Source: Phytophthora sp. 'mugwort' | Taxonomy: Eukaryota > Oomycota > Peronosporomycetes > Peronosporales > Peronosporaceae | DNA: 64,000 bases | Reading direction: 5' to 3' | Assembly (NCBI GenBank): GCA_033558025.1 | Contig: JAUCEF010000016.1 | Span: 3,968,001-4,032,000, forward strand | Shown here: positions 1 to 10,999 of the stretch, in pieces | Position numbering within the stretch: the first letter of the stretch is position 1 | How the letters are laid out: every line of letters starts with the position of its first letter | The notes under the pieces: model-generated | Databases searched by the model: none | Seen by the model: only the letters and a program-made list of their open reading frames with translations | What the model was told of the DNA's origin: nothing | Translations under genes and position numbers: made by a program

Positions 1-2000
1 GTCATAGGGGTGTAATACCTTGTTCATTAATATTTACCCCGACATCGAGCTTGCGCGAGACATCCGTCACCGATTTCATGTTAAGGTGGCCAAAGTGTTT
101 GGGTGCACTCCATCGCCTTTTTGCTGTTCAGACTTTGCTTCATAGCAACCATCACCATCACACCGGTCACTCTCTCCGCACGCAGGCAGTAGATGTTGTC
201 GCGTATCGTGAACTTCAACGTAATACCCCTCTTGGCAAGCCAGACTGACTGCTGATTGTGGGAGCAGGACAACTTGTAGTGTCCCGTCGTCTGCATGTAT
301 CCCAAACTAATCAAATTCACCTTCGCATTCGGTTTGTAGACGACGTCGTCAAGTAGACGTTCTTCCAGTTATCCAGTTGCTTGATTCATAATTCGTAGCC
401 ACACTGAGCCACACACAGCTGTATGTTCAGTGGTTCCATTGGCAAAAATCGATCGACTTGTCTGGTCTTCTCGTATGAACGTGAACAGGGACAGGTCTCC
501 ACAGAAATTGACCTGTGAGCCCGAGTCAAGAATCCACTCCACTGAGTTGGCTTCACCATTGTGCATACCTTGATTCTGCTCAACTGCATTTACCATACGC
601 GAGTCACTATGGTGTGCAGCACCACGCGGCCGGCGATCGTCATCAAACCTACGAGGCCACGACGATCGTTGCGACCTGGCGATGGACCACGTGCAAACTG
701 TGATCCATAGTGGCCCGGTGGTCCATCCCGTATAGCTTTGCCACGCCGACCAAACATTCGCGGCGGCGACGGACTGCGTCGTGGTGATCGTCCACGCGGT
801 GAAGATCCCCTTGGTCGCGATCGGCTACGACAACGCAGTTGTGGCGATCGACTGCGTCGCGGTCCAGAAAATCGTGATGCTCCAGCAAGACCAAAGTCAC
901 GCGGTGGTCCAGCACGCCCAAAGAAACGTGGCGGTGAAGAACTTCGTCCACGCCAATGCGGAGGTCCAGCAAAACCTTCACAATTCCTCGTTGGTAGCCA
1001 CTTCGGGGATCCAAAAATCGATCAAATACAGGCCCTTGACTTCCGTGCATCTTCAAGTGTATGCCAGCATAGCTATCCCCTGGCGTGGGCAGACCCACTC
1101 GTGGTCCACCCTGCATACGCCCTGGCTCAAGCATTGGCTCACCACCCGAAACGCCCTTCAGTCCTTGTCCTAAGTAGTACAGTGCCTTCTCCCAATTTGA
1201 CTGTGGTCCAGGCTGTAGAGAGCCCTCCCACTGGCGCTGTACTTGGTTCATCATGGGTGCTTGTGCTGCCATTGGCACAGCATCTCGCATAGAATAGGCA
1301 CTCCTTGAGCAGTAGCAACATCTCGCGGGGCATCAGCTTGTCCAACCCAAGACCGACTAGTCCGGCAGCACAGCTTGCCCAATAGCACCAACTTGTCCAT
1401 AAGCAGCAGCTTGCGCGGCAGCAGTCGCTGCAGCTTGTTGAGATATGGCAGGCGCATAAGACGTCATCGACCGAGTCACTACACGTCCGCCACTTCCATC
1501 TTCGTTGCTAGTGTCACTCGCAGGCGTCGTGGGCGAGTACCGGTGACGAGGCAGCAGCACTCGTCTCACCAGTCGCTTGGTTGGGGGTTTCGCACAGCGA
1601 AAGTCCAACCAACAGGGCTTGTTGCTCATCCCCACTCTCAACCTCAACGTGGCGCACGGGGTTTACAAGAAAAGTGGGTTGCCGTCTCCCCTGCCCCTCC
1701 GCAAGCTTCTGCACCAGCTCTGGCTTGAGCGGCTTGCCTGTGCGTGCAATGCACTCCACACATCAGTGTTCATCTGCGTGGCAGATCGCACAGTTAAACT
1801 TGGCCTCTTTGTTTTGACAGTTCTTGCCGCGTTGGTGCTTGCCACGCTTGCGTCGCTAGCTGCCTTGTCCTTGTCCTTGGCTCGCATTCACTTGTGCCAC
1901 ACGCATCGTGCGCAGCACAGCCTGCTTGGTCTCCGTCGACAGCTGGTCAAGCTGGTGCTCAGCCAATGGTAGGCGTGGAGAACTACCGACGACTGAAGTA
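1..2000 (-). mobile_element. Degenerate Ty1/copia-like gag-protease fragment, reading right to left and leaving the window at base 1
   Basis: Read on the minus strand, this is the first half of a retrotransposon polyprotein broken by many stops and frameshifts. Near 1750-1800 there is a damaged zinc-knuckle-like motif (CAICHADEH, a stop, then CVEC). A gag-like Gln/Pro-rich stretch lies at 649-1290. At 369-596 is an aspartic protease with the copia-type core WILDSGSQVNF. At 81-320 is a GAG-pre-integrase-like stretch (LISLGYMQTTGHYKL). The order gag, protease, pre-integrase is that of Ty1/copia, so integrase and reverse transcriptase would lie beyond the left edge. The neighbouring copia fragment at 2.1-3.8 kb points the other way, so the two are not one simple copy. 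The domain recognition is good for the protease and weak for the gag part; exact ends are not visible. Confidence 0.6.
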
Positions 2001-2099
2001 AGGGTTGAGGTGCAGCCTGGCATCACTGTGATAGCCGCTTCGAAGCAAACACCCGCTGATGAGCCAACTGCGGTTACCAAGGCGAAGCGACGTTGAAAG

Positions 2100-3800
2100 C
2101 GAGAGCCGCGAAAGAAAGTTGCTGAAGAGAAGGAGACGACTGGGCATGAGATCCAGATACCTCCCTCTCAACCCAGCCTCAAGCGGCCAAGAAGGACGCA
2201 GAGGCCCAGTGTTCGGCTGATGGACTATGTTGTGGGTCACGTGCTGGTGACTACGGATGTTGTGATTCCTGAGACATATAAGCAGGCGCGCCCGAGTAAG
2301 TTTTGGCCTCAGTGGCGAGCTGCCATGCTGGCAGAGCTCGAGTCCCTCAAGGGACACAAAACCTGGAAGCTGGTCCCAAGGAAGGCGACAAAGGGCTTGA
2401 CGGTGATCCCATGCAGATGAGTCTTTGCAGTAAAGCGGGATGAGCGTGGCCGTGTCAAACGGTTTAAGGCTCGTCTTGTGATGCACGGGTTGAAACAACA
2501 ACTAGGCGTGAATTTTGGCTACTCGGAGACTAATGCTCCTGTGATCAGATTTGAGACCGTTCGAGCTGCTATTTAACGCTGTGCAACGTGGATGGGATGT
2601 ATTGCAGTACGATGTGAAGACGGCGTTCTTGTATGGTGATCTCGAAGAACTATTTACCTTGAACAGCCTCCTGGCTTCCAGATCGACGCACCTGGCTTTA
2701 TCTGTCGGTTCTTGAAGAGTTTATATGCCTCAAACAGGCACCGAACATTTGGAATCGTACGCTACAGGCGAAGCTGATTACGATGGGTTTTGAGCGAACC
2801 GAGACTGACTACGGTCTCTGCATGTTAAAATGAGAACGGAGAAGTCAAGATGCTCTTGACGGTCTACGTGGATGACCTTCGGCTGATGGGTTCCCGTACA
2901 CTATGCTCGAAAATTACCGTCTCCCTGCAGGAAGCGTTTGAGCTGACCACGATGGTCTCGGTGAAGGATTTGCTTGGCGTGGAGATTATATTTGATCGAC
3001 CGCAAAGACAGATTGTGTACTGCCAGACGCAGTACGTCTTGGAGGTGCTTTAACGGTTCCACATGGAGAACTGTAATGGATGCGCGACGCCTGGGGCTAC
3101 TGCTATGTCAAAGGCGGAAGTTCTTGCTACTAAAGAGTATCTGCTCTACCGTGAGTTGGTGGGCGCCCTCCAGTACCTGGTAAGGGCATTAAGACCAGAC
3201 ATTGCGCACGTCACACGACACCTTGGAAAGTACCTGGCGGACTACGACCACACGCACTAGGCCCAAGCAAAGCGAGTGCTTCGCTATCTGCAAACGGCAA
3301 GCAACTATGTCTTGGCGATGGACGTGCAGCAGGGAACCGGTGTTCGTATTGGCTGCCACTCGGATGCTGACTACACAATTGATCCTGCGAATCGGCTCAG
3401 TATCAGAGGCTACGTGACTACGTTAGATGACAATAGATACGGTATGCATCACGGAAACAGGAGATCAATGCTAAGAGCACATGCGAAGCTGAATATGTTG
3501 CTATGGCTGAAGCGACCAAGGACATGCTGTGGCTTACTGGCCTTTGCAGAGAATTGGAGTGGAAAAATCCTGTTCCGCTACTGTTGGGTGACAACCAAGG
3601 CGTTATCTCTTTATCTGTGAAACCTGGCAAACATTCCAAGATGAAACACATTGACAATAAGTATCACTTGGTACGGCGTACGGTGTAGCTGAAGCAGCTC
3701 ACGACGCAGCCATTGGCACGGAGGAAATGGTGGCGGACATCATGACTAAGGCGCTGGCAGTGGTGAAGTTCACCCGGTTTCGACGGGAAATGATGGTGTT
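2100..3800 (+). mobile_element. Degenerate Ty1/copia reverse transcriptase-RNase H fragment
   Basis: Plus-strand pieces in several frames give the 3' half of a copia pol. The RT start (PSKFWPQWRAAMLAELESL) is at about 2290-2345. The catalytic box is VYVDDLRLMGS near 2860-2895. An RT tail with YRELVGALQYL is near 3150-3180. The RNase H/C-terminal part (AEATKDMLWLTGLCRELEW, then LLGDNQGVISL and KHIDNKYH) spans 3503-3688. Stops and frame changes at about 2418, 2575, 3052 and 3260 make it non-functional. No integrase or gag in this orientation is seen upstream; the minus-strand gag-protease piece abuts it at about 2.0-2.1 kb, suggesting an inversion or two insertions. The 3' LTR is probably at 4185. 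Confidence 0.75.
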
Positions 3801-4170
3801 ACTGATTGTGAGCACGGACCACACCACTACTGCTTCTACGGACGAGGCAACAGCCTCAACTACTACGACGAGCTCGGCACGCAAGCAATGCAACTAAGCT
3901 GGAGGCCCAGCTAAATATGGACAACTCGAAGACATATCATCATGGGCCGACGACCGAGCTAGCTGCGCTACGCTCTTGCATGTGCGATGCAACATGGTGG
4001 TGACATGGGTCTCCAAGTGCGGAGACCAGCTACAACTGGATCAGAGTGTTGTGCTATTTGCTGTACTACTACTGTGTTCGACGGACTGCCCAACTTAACT
4101 TTTGACTCTTGACGATGGAGATGACGTTCGCGAGGTGATCGTGTCGCTGGACTCTCGTCGCCAAGATCAA

Positions 4171-4184
4171 GTGGGAGTGTGAGA
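4171..4184 (+). other. Probable polypurine tract of the copia fragment
   Basis: The purine-rich stretch GTGGGAGTGTGAGA lies directly before a TGTTGA start that would be the LTR boundary, which is where plus-strand DNA synthesis is primed in LTR retrotransposons. It is placed by position and composition only. Confidence 0.4.
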
Positions 4185-4628
4185 TGTTGAAGTGCATTCT
4201 GGCTGTCCAGCTTGGACCCAGTCCATCCTGAACACTATCATGCGGTGTCTACCCACAGCCGTTGCTCGGCTGCAGGCTTGTACACAGCGTGTACATTGGA
4301 GACTTGCAGTACCAATGACACTATCCAGATACAGATTGTTGGCGGTGAGCGACCGCAACATCGCAGAGCATGATAAGGGAATGACTTAGCTTTATTATGG
4401 GGTTATAGTGTTTGTATACTAGAGCACGTCTTTGCGGTGCGGCGTGTGGACTGGCGTGGGACGCGCTCTGCCTCACTTCCGCTTTTGCTGCTCTGCGAGC
4501 ACGCAGGAGCTCGATCCCTAGACACACGCTGCCCTGTCGTGGCATTTTGCGCCCGGTACGTGCATTGTTTATGTACTTCTCTTGATTGCTCTTACTGCAT
4601 CTTACTACTTACGTGTACTGCTGTCTAC
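4185..4628 (+). repeat. Putative 3' LTR of the left copia element (end approximate)
   Basis: A segment opening with TGTTGAAGTG follows the putative polypurine tract and holds no recognisable coding sequence. A plausible TG...CA end falls near 4626-4630. The partner 5' LTR and the target duplication were not found, so the right boundary is a guess. Confidence 0.35.
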
Positions 4629-4639
4629 AATGGCAGACA

Positions 4640-5270
4640 CACTTAGGAGTGACCGACAACTAGAGAGCACGGTGACGCACCCGACATCATCACAGCTCGC
4701 TTGCTGTTCGGACCACCTGTTACAGACCCCTTAACATTCAACGCATTGTTGGGCGAAGCCCCATTACCGTGAGCTCGTTTGACGAATTTTCGGCGTCCCT
4801 CGCTTTACTTGCTAATCTTCGAACACCTCCTGATCTTTGCCTTGATTTCGTTTTCTAAAGCTGGAGAAGAGTTAGGACGAGTCGCTAAACAGAGGACCTG
4901 GGACCTGCGATCGGCCGTGGTGTGCCGGGTGGGTATGACGTTAAATACATTTTCAGATAAGATTTTGCTTCGCACTTGGTTTCTACTATGAGCGTTCTTA
5001 GCTCAAAACGTCATTAGACCCCCCCATCTGGGATAGGAAGTATATAGGGTACGCTGTACGTTGGAGGATTCGCCATTATTCGTGGGGCTAGGCGGGGTTA
5101 GGTCGTAAGGATGGTGATTGTAAAGGCAGATATATGAACATATATATACAACGTCCAATATTGTACTGTAAAACCTACGATATTGCCCCGTGGGGCACTA
5201 CGTTACGTGTAGCTTACATGGGGGACTATAACAGGTGTGGTACTATTAAAGGGATGGGGTATTGAATCTT
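4640..5270. other. Non-coding stretch without recognised gene
   Basis: The segment is AT-rich from about 5020. Short open frames here resemble nothing I know. A small GC palindrome (TGCCCC GT GGGGCA) is near 5184-5197. I see no promoter, RNA gene or repeat that can be supported. Confidence 0.5.
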
Positions 5271-5279
5271 GACACCCTT

Positions 5280-5770
5280 CGCGAAGACGAACGGCTTCAT
5301 GTTGACGTCCTTGGCCCCATGGAATTCGATTCTCGTGTTGCAATTGTGATAAATGAACACAGCAGTCTCATTCATGTTGTAAATGTTCGAGTACTAAATG
5401 TTGTGTACTGTACTCCTTGATCACCTGCTGCATGTGCTGACGTATTCCTGTCGAGAGTATGCTTCTTCGTGCCTCCAGTTCTCGTATTCCTGTCGAGAGT
5501 ATGCTTCTTCGTGCCTCCAGTTCTCGGACTACAGACAGCTTCTTTTCCACCATGAACTTGGGTTTCATCAGAGTTTGACAATGAAAGGTGAAAATCTGCT
5601 CCCTGAGCTCGACCGGCGTCGCTACTTGATACGGTAGCAACTCGCAAATGGCAATTAATTTATGCTGGCTCCGATATCCGATGACTACCGAAGGGTTTGT
5701 CCGCTGGAATAAAATTAAAACTTGGTGAAATAATGTTAAACGCAGTGGAATAATTAAATATGCGTTCAAT
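5280..5770 (-). pseudogene. Remnant of a pogo/Tigger-like (DDE_1) transposase
   Basis: On the minus strand the stretch at about 5285-5360 reads NMNETAVFIYHNCNTRIEF followed by HGAKDV. This resembles the NMDET(P/A)V...GAK/V block around the second catalytic Asp of DDE_1 transposases, with the Asp of NMDET replaced by Asn. The upstream frame (5368-5769) does not join it without frameshifts and holds an internal 14-residue duplication (RELEARRSILSTGI twice). There is no intact frame. The minus-strand frame at 5826-6131 may be more of the same element but I cannot recognise it. The family assignment rests on one motif and is tentative. Confidence 0.35.
5442..5525. repeat. 42-bp direct tandem duplication, two identical copies
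   Basis: A 42-bp unit starting GTATTCCTGTCGAGAG is repeated exactly, beginning at 5442 and again at 5484. Its length is a multiple of three, so it adds 14 residues to the minus-strand frame of the transposase remnant without shifting it. The two copies look identical, so the duplication is young compared with the surrounding decay. Confidence 0.9.
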
Positions 5771-6199
5771 TAAATCGGAGCACTCAGTCAGATACACAGG
5801 ACGTTGGTGACTTGAAGCCGATTGTCTAGTCAGCACGGCGAACATTAACCGGTACCAGTCGGACGAGCTTGGTGGGCATTTTGATGGCGAATTCGGCAGC
5901 GGGAGGTTTTAATTTTTTGTTGGTCAAATTGCTCACACATTTAATGAATACTGGCATTGCTTCTTTGTAATGACCCCGAGTACAGACATGATTCTGACTC
6001 CGCAACAAACAAGAAATATTCTGCAGCAAGTTTTCGGCACTAAAACCACTGAATAGTCCAACGCTATTCCCGACACTTTTGCTGACGCAGATAGGGGCAA
6101 CGACGTTCTCCTTGTCCAGGATCAGATGCATATCACTTGCATATCATTGCGATGTTAACCGCCACTCAAAAAATGTGCTTTACGCAATGGGGGGATAGT

Positions 6200-7560
6200 T
6201 TGGTGATGGACTGGACTCATGGCACCATCAATCTGGGGTATCATTTAGGTAAGTTCCTGTATTGACCACGACGAATGAAACTTACGCTAAGACTATCTAC
6301 TTGGGTTGCACATTACAGGGAGTCTTGTTGTTACCTCTCCAACTGGAAGAGGGATTCCAGTGATTGACGTTTTGGTGCTTGACCAGAAGGCGGCTACGAT
6401 GGAGTATATTGTTAAGTTTTTCAAGCGCATAAAACCGTACTGGACCACCGTCCAAACCATCGCGGGTCTTCGAGAAGGCTTTTCCAGGTGCTACAGTGCT
6501 CGTCTGCCATTTTCGTGCGTTGACCTATTGGAGGAAGGTTTGCCGAAAAACCAAATTTGACATGAAGATGGCACAGAAGGGCATAATGGAAAATTACATT
6601 CGCGAAGTTAATTTATTGGTAAGGTTACACGTGTTGTAGCACAACGTGTTGCTTGATGCGCTGCTATTATTGGTGTCACTTTCAATGTTGCTGGCCATTG
6701 TGTAACTTGTTGTGGTGCTCATATTTTTTGTTGCTGCTTCGGTGATGCCAGCAATACGCAGATGAGGTTTGACTCTGTGGTCGCAAGTTTTACTCGATCT
6801 TGCGAACAAGAGTGTCCTGAACTCCCGAAGTACTTCAGGCAAACTGGAAGTCGTGTGTAACGATGTGGGCAAACCACGCTCGTACCAAATTCTTTACTGC
6901 TGGAAACACGACGACCAATCGAATTGAATCCAATTGGTATTAATTGAAGTTGCTTCTTGGAAAACGACTACGGATCGATTTCACTATCAGTGGACTTTGG
7001 TGCACCAGGCAACAATCATCCCACAGCAGCTTTCTGCCATGTGCAAGCACTGGATTACATCTCGAAAACCTGAGTGCGTTCCAGATTTTCTCGCTCGCAT
7101 AGCAAAGCATCTGAGCGACGACATGCTGGCAAAAGTCCGCAGTCAATGGGAATATTTCATAGCATCAACGGCGGACATCACTCGGGCACTAAATACGCGT
7201 CTGAAGTGGGCGAATGGGACGTAAACGAGGGTACGAGTATCAATGCAATGACTTGGATTGGCCCTGCTCGTGTCTCTTTTTCCGCAGCTATCATTTACGG
7301 TGCCAGCACCTGATATATATTGCTTCGCGCGTCCATCATTTTGAGAACATGCCAGTTCCAAGCATTCCTTCGCGCTGGGACATGGTGGAAATGTCCAAGC
7401 AGGACGAAACGTTTAGAGGTGGGCTGACATCCTTCAATCTGTTCAGGAAAAAACGACGGGGAAGCGTTCTCGTACAACGGCTTGACGCAGGTTGCAGACG
7501 AACGCGAAGACGTCGAAGCAACATACAAAGGTACCGCAACACAGGACCCGTTGACGACTG
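6200..7560 (+). pseudogene. MULE-type transposase with SWIM zinc finger, decayed
   Basis: A catalytic block reading MDWTHGTINLGYHLG begins near 6208. It joins SLVVTSPTGRGIPVIDVLVL if a 70-bp GT...AG intron (6249-6318, GTAAGT...TTACAG) is removed, giving an uninterrupted reading to about 6559. This matches the DWTHGTNxLGY...GSLVV pattern of Mutator-like (MULE) transposases common in oomycetes. Further on, at about 7254-7380, WPCSCLFFRSYHLRCQHLIY is a SWIM zinc finger (C-x-C-x10-C-x-H). The region between (6560-6930) is eroded and low in recognisable coding sequence. A ULP1-like protease follows in the same direction and is probably part of the same element. Stops and frame changes make it inactive. 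Confidence 0.65.
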
Positions 7561-7774
7561 AATCAACAATAGAGCATGCAAGCAAGGCACAACTCTAGAT
7601 GCAACACAACTGGATGCAATGCTTAGAGAGAAGGTAAACGTCACCAGTCTAAGGACCGAGTGATCTATGTGAAAATGCGGCGTCGTGAACATGCTAGCGT
7701 CGGGTTATCTCGTCTGAAGAGAAATATTGCTACGCAAAATCTGCATTTGAACCGGTTATGGACATCTTGCAGGA

Positions 7775-9330
7775 TTGTCCAGTCCAACATTTTACGTGGC
7801 ATTGAAGTCATGGCAAGAAAGAGTTCGCAAGGGTATGCATGGGTTGTCAGCATCGGATGCCACGACGTTCTCTAATGAAAGCTCGGAGTCAGACAAGTCG
7901 GACGAACTTGAGGATGAACCGAAAAGTGAGACATACTCTGACATTACTCCTGTAGATCTCATTGACACAATGAATATGATTCGCGAGCTGGAGCAAACGA
8001 GCATGATCGGTTCAGTAGCGGGGTGAACTCGCAACTGGTGACTGAGAAAAGTGATGTACTGTCAGAAGAGAAAAGGTCTTCCGATGATGCAGGCCTCACG
8101 AACACCTCGACACCTAGAACAGCCACAGCAGTGCAAACGCTAACACAAACGTGGGGGCAAAAGCTTGAATCGTACTCAGCAAAGGCCGCGCTGCCCAAAC
8201 CGAGGAATCTTCTTACGAAGGCAGCTGTCCACACGAACAAAAGCGAATCTCCAACACAAGCAGCAGGTAAACGCGTTCTAGTAGAAGTGTTCGGTTTCCC
8301 CAAGCGAAACCACAACATAACCAGCGGAAGAAAAAGAAGCAAGCTCGGCTTGAAAAGCTTTAAGACCCCGAAGCTAACTGCGATCACGCCCCCAGAAAAA
8401 CGTGTGCCCTCTCTGACTCGAGTGCTGGAGTGGGCTCCCAATACAACGACAGGGTTAGCAAACTTCTCGCCAACTACCCGGTCATCATGGAGGACGATTT
8501 CATTGGTACAGGTTCTGCAAGCTGCCAGCGTGAATGCGTATGCGCTGACGACTTCGTAATTCAAAGCCCTTGGTGACCAAATTAGCCGCTGTGCTGGAAG
8601 CAGAGAAGATGAAGAGAAGTGAATCCAACTACTTTGGCCCCGGCTGCGAGCAGGCGCATCCTGAGGGTACAACCGAAGCGTTCATTGCTTTCTTTCGGGG
8701 AGTCAAGCCCAAGTTCATCAGATTTGTTACCAGCATGTTGCTTTCGATGGTGCTCACCTGTGCTAGTGCTGCTAGCAATATTACTTCGATGTTGCTTCAA
8801 TGTTGTGTTGCTAGCAATGGTGCTAAATCGTACTGACCGTTTAAATGTTCCGTGCTTCAGTAATGCGATCTATAGGATGAAAGCGTTCTACGAACTCGTC
8901 CATCTGAGCAATATGTCATCTGGGGTATCATTGTTGCTAAGCTGGATTACCGACAAAAGCCCCCTTCCCAGGATCATCCCATACTACTATGAACCATTAT
9001 ACACGAAAGCATATCGAGCTACCACGAAAGATGATTACGAAGAGACCCTGGCTAAACTGCTCCACACCTGGCACAGCGAGACAATGCCATTGACCGGCCA
9101 ACCTGTTGAAGACAATGGAGTCTGGCTGGACATGCCTAAACAGCCCGACGGGACGTCGTGTGGCGTGCTTTGCATCACCCAGGCTTACGCCATGCTCAAA
9201 GATAGTTTTCGTTTGACGAAGGTCGCTATTACACATGACGATGTTACATCATGCGACTTCGAATAATATGGATGATTCTCGCGCAGCAGAGGCTACGACT
9301 CAATCAAACAAGCTCGCTCGAGCGGTAGCT
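7775..9330 (+). pseudogene. ULP1/C48 SUMO-protease-like part of the MULE, decayed
   Basis: Frames at 7775-8026 and 8023-8559 give an acidic, Ser-rich linker. The frame at 8619-9266 ends with a ULP1-like catalytic core: VWLDMPKQPDGTSCGVLCI. The Gln of KQPDGTSCGV and the Cys of SCGV correspond to the oxyanion Gln and nucleophile Cys of C48 cysteine peptidases. The upstream His/Asp part is not clear, and a GTTGCT-rich stretch (about 8730-8830) appears to have been inserted into the domain. ULP1-like domains are known passengers or components of some plant MULEs. Here the domain follows a SWIM-type transposase on the same strand, so I read it as part of that element rather than a host gene. Confidence 0.6.
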
Positions 9331-10399
9331 GCTACGATTGCAGATTACTCACAACTATTATGAAGTAAGAAAGCCGACGATATGCACTGTATTCGCAAAG
9401 CAAATAACCAGCATCCCTCTCCACATTGTGTTCGTGCCCTCTGCTAATCTTTATCTAGCAGTATGTTGCAGCATTCCTCAAGCACGACACTATATGACAT
9501 CATGTAGCCACCATCCTGGGTCGCTGCTCCAGCGGTGGCTGCTTGGCGCATTGTGTCCTCTTTCTCCTCAGCGAGCATCACTGCGAGCTCTTCATGAGCC
9601 CTCATCACCTTCCGTGAGTACTAAGTCATATTTTGCAACTTCTTTTCCATGAGCTCGATTCGCCGCAGCTTTGTCCGCAGTAGCTCCTTACACAGACGCG
9701 GATTGTGGGCCCGAGAGTAACGATGCTGGCTGGCAGCAGGTAGCGACAGCCCTAGAGTCTCCGTGTGCTCGGCATTGGTGCTGGCAGGTGAGCTGGTGGA
9801 TCGTTCGCTGACTTGGTTCATGTGTCGTCCGTGTGTGGCTTTTTGGACCTCTCTTCAAATCTCCCGCTGTCCATCGCCTACTGTGATTATCTGCCAAGTA
9901 GCTCGGTACCTTTAACGTTTGCCGTAATAAATCGAAAATTTATTAAGGCTAGCTCTCCGTTTCTTGTCAGAATGTTGCTCCCTGTGGTGCTGTTTGTGGT
10001 ACCGAAGGCCTGTTGTGTTGCGATAAGAGCTGTCGTGTTGTCGTTGTTGTGTTGCTGTAACGCCATTCGCTCGGTAGTCGCATCCAGCGCGTTGGTACTG
10101 GCAGGATCGGTCTTCTCCCTTTCCTCTTCCGCTGTCTGGTTTGGTCGCGATAGTAGTGATGTCATCGGATGTAGTTAATGGTGATTGCCTGCAGCTCTCG
10201 TATCACGCGGAAGGTTACGGGTGGCTGGTCGCTTGACACGACCTGAGAGACCAGCGAAGACGTGCCCACCAAAGCCCACACCGCGATGAGATCGTGGAGC
10301 TGCGTGACTGGGGGCGTCAGCTTTTCCACCCCGCAACTTACAGCTACAAACCCTGTCTGAACTACTTCGGAGTACTGTATTATTGGAAACCCTTGAACA
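9331..10399. other. Stretch without recognised gene
   Basis: Between the MULE remnant and the dead kinase gene I find only short frames in both directions (for example minus 9621-9821, Leu/Lys-rich, and minus 9887-10165, Asn/Thr-rich). None matches a family I know. The last part could be flanking sequence duplicated with the kinase pseudogene. Confidence 0.5.
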
Positions 10400-10820
10400 T
10401 CTCTTAGCGGCAATTTATGCGTACGTACCCCAGATATCCGTACCCCCAGATAATAGTCAGTTCATCGTGAACTGCAACACCGGGATGTAGCCCCAAATGG
10501 TCCAGTACAAATGGGTCGCAAGTATATGTACTGGCCTCCAACCTCAACTTTTCAATGTCCTCCTGTCCTCCTGTCCTCACGACCCACACCTTTTGCAGCA
10601 AATGCTACCCTCTTCTACTCTATCCGGTACTTGCTGAAGTCACCCAGGTGTACGTTCATCGTCTTGTGGTAGTCATTGGCCTACTCGCAGAAGTGATTGC
10701 CCAGATCATAGCCACGTGGGTTGTAACTCGTGTACTCGAAGTCGATGAGAACGGCAACGCCGGCGTCATTCTTCATAATGTTGCCGTAGTGCAGGTCGTT
10801 GTGGCTCAGCATGATGGCGG

Positions 10821-10825
10821 ACGAC
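10821..10825. repeat. Target-site duplication, left (ACGAC)
   Basis: Five bases ACGAC directly precede the left LTR. Its partner after the right LTR is ACGCC. The live kinase gene has ACGGC at this site, so each copy differs from it by one base, as expected for an old 5-bp duplication. Confidence 0.75.
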
Positions 10826-10988
10826 TGTTAGAGTGGGGTCGCCGACCACCAGGCGCTATGAGGTTACGATGCAAAAGAAAGAGTGAATTGAGGATCTTAC
10901 CAGCTTCTAGTAGAAGATCTGCGGGCTCTCCAGAGCCACACATTTCTGATCCCACGGTCGCAGCTGCCGGTGTACCTCCCATCCAACA
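10826..10988 (-). repeat. 3' LTR of the copia element (163 bp)
   Basis: It matches 15611-15774 in the same orientation. On the plus strand it starts TGTTAGAGTGGGG and ends CCATCCAACA; in element orientation it runs TGTTGG...CTAACA. A shared core of 20 bp or more without change surrounds GGTTACGATGCAAAAG. Confidence 0.9.
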
Positions 10989-10999
10989 CTCCTCCTCGC

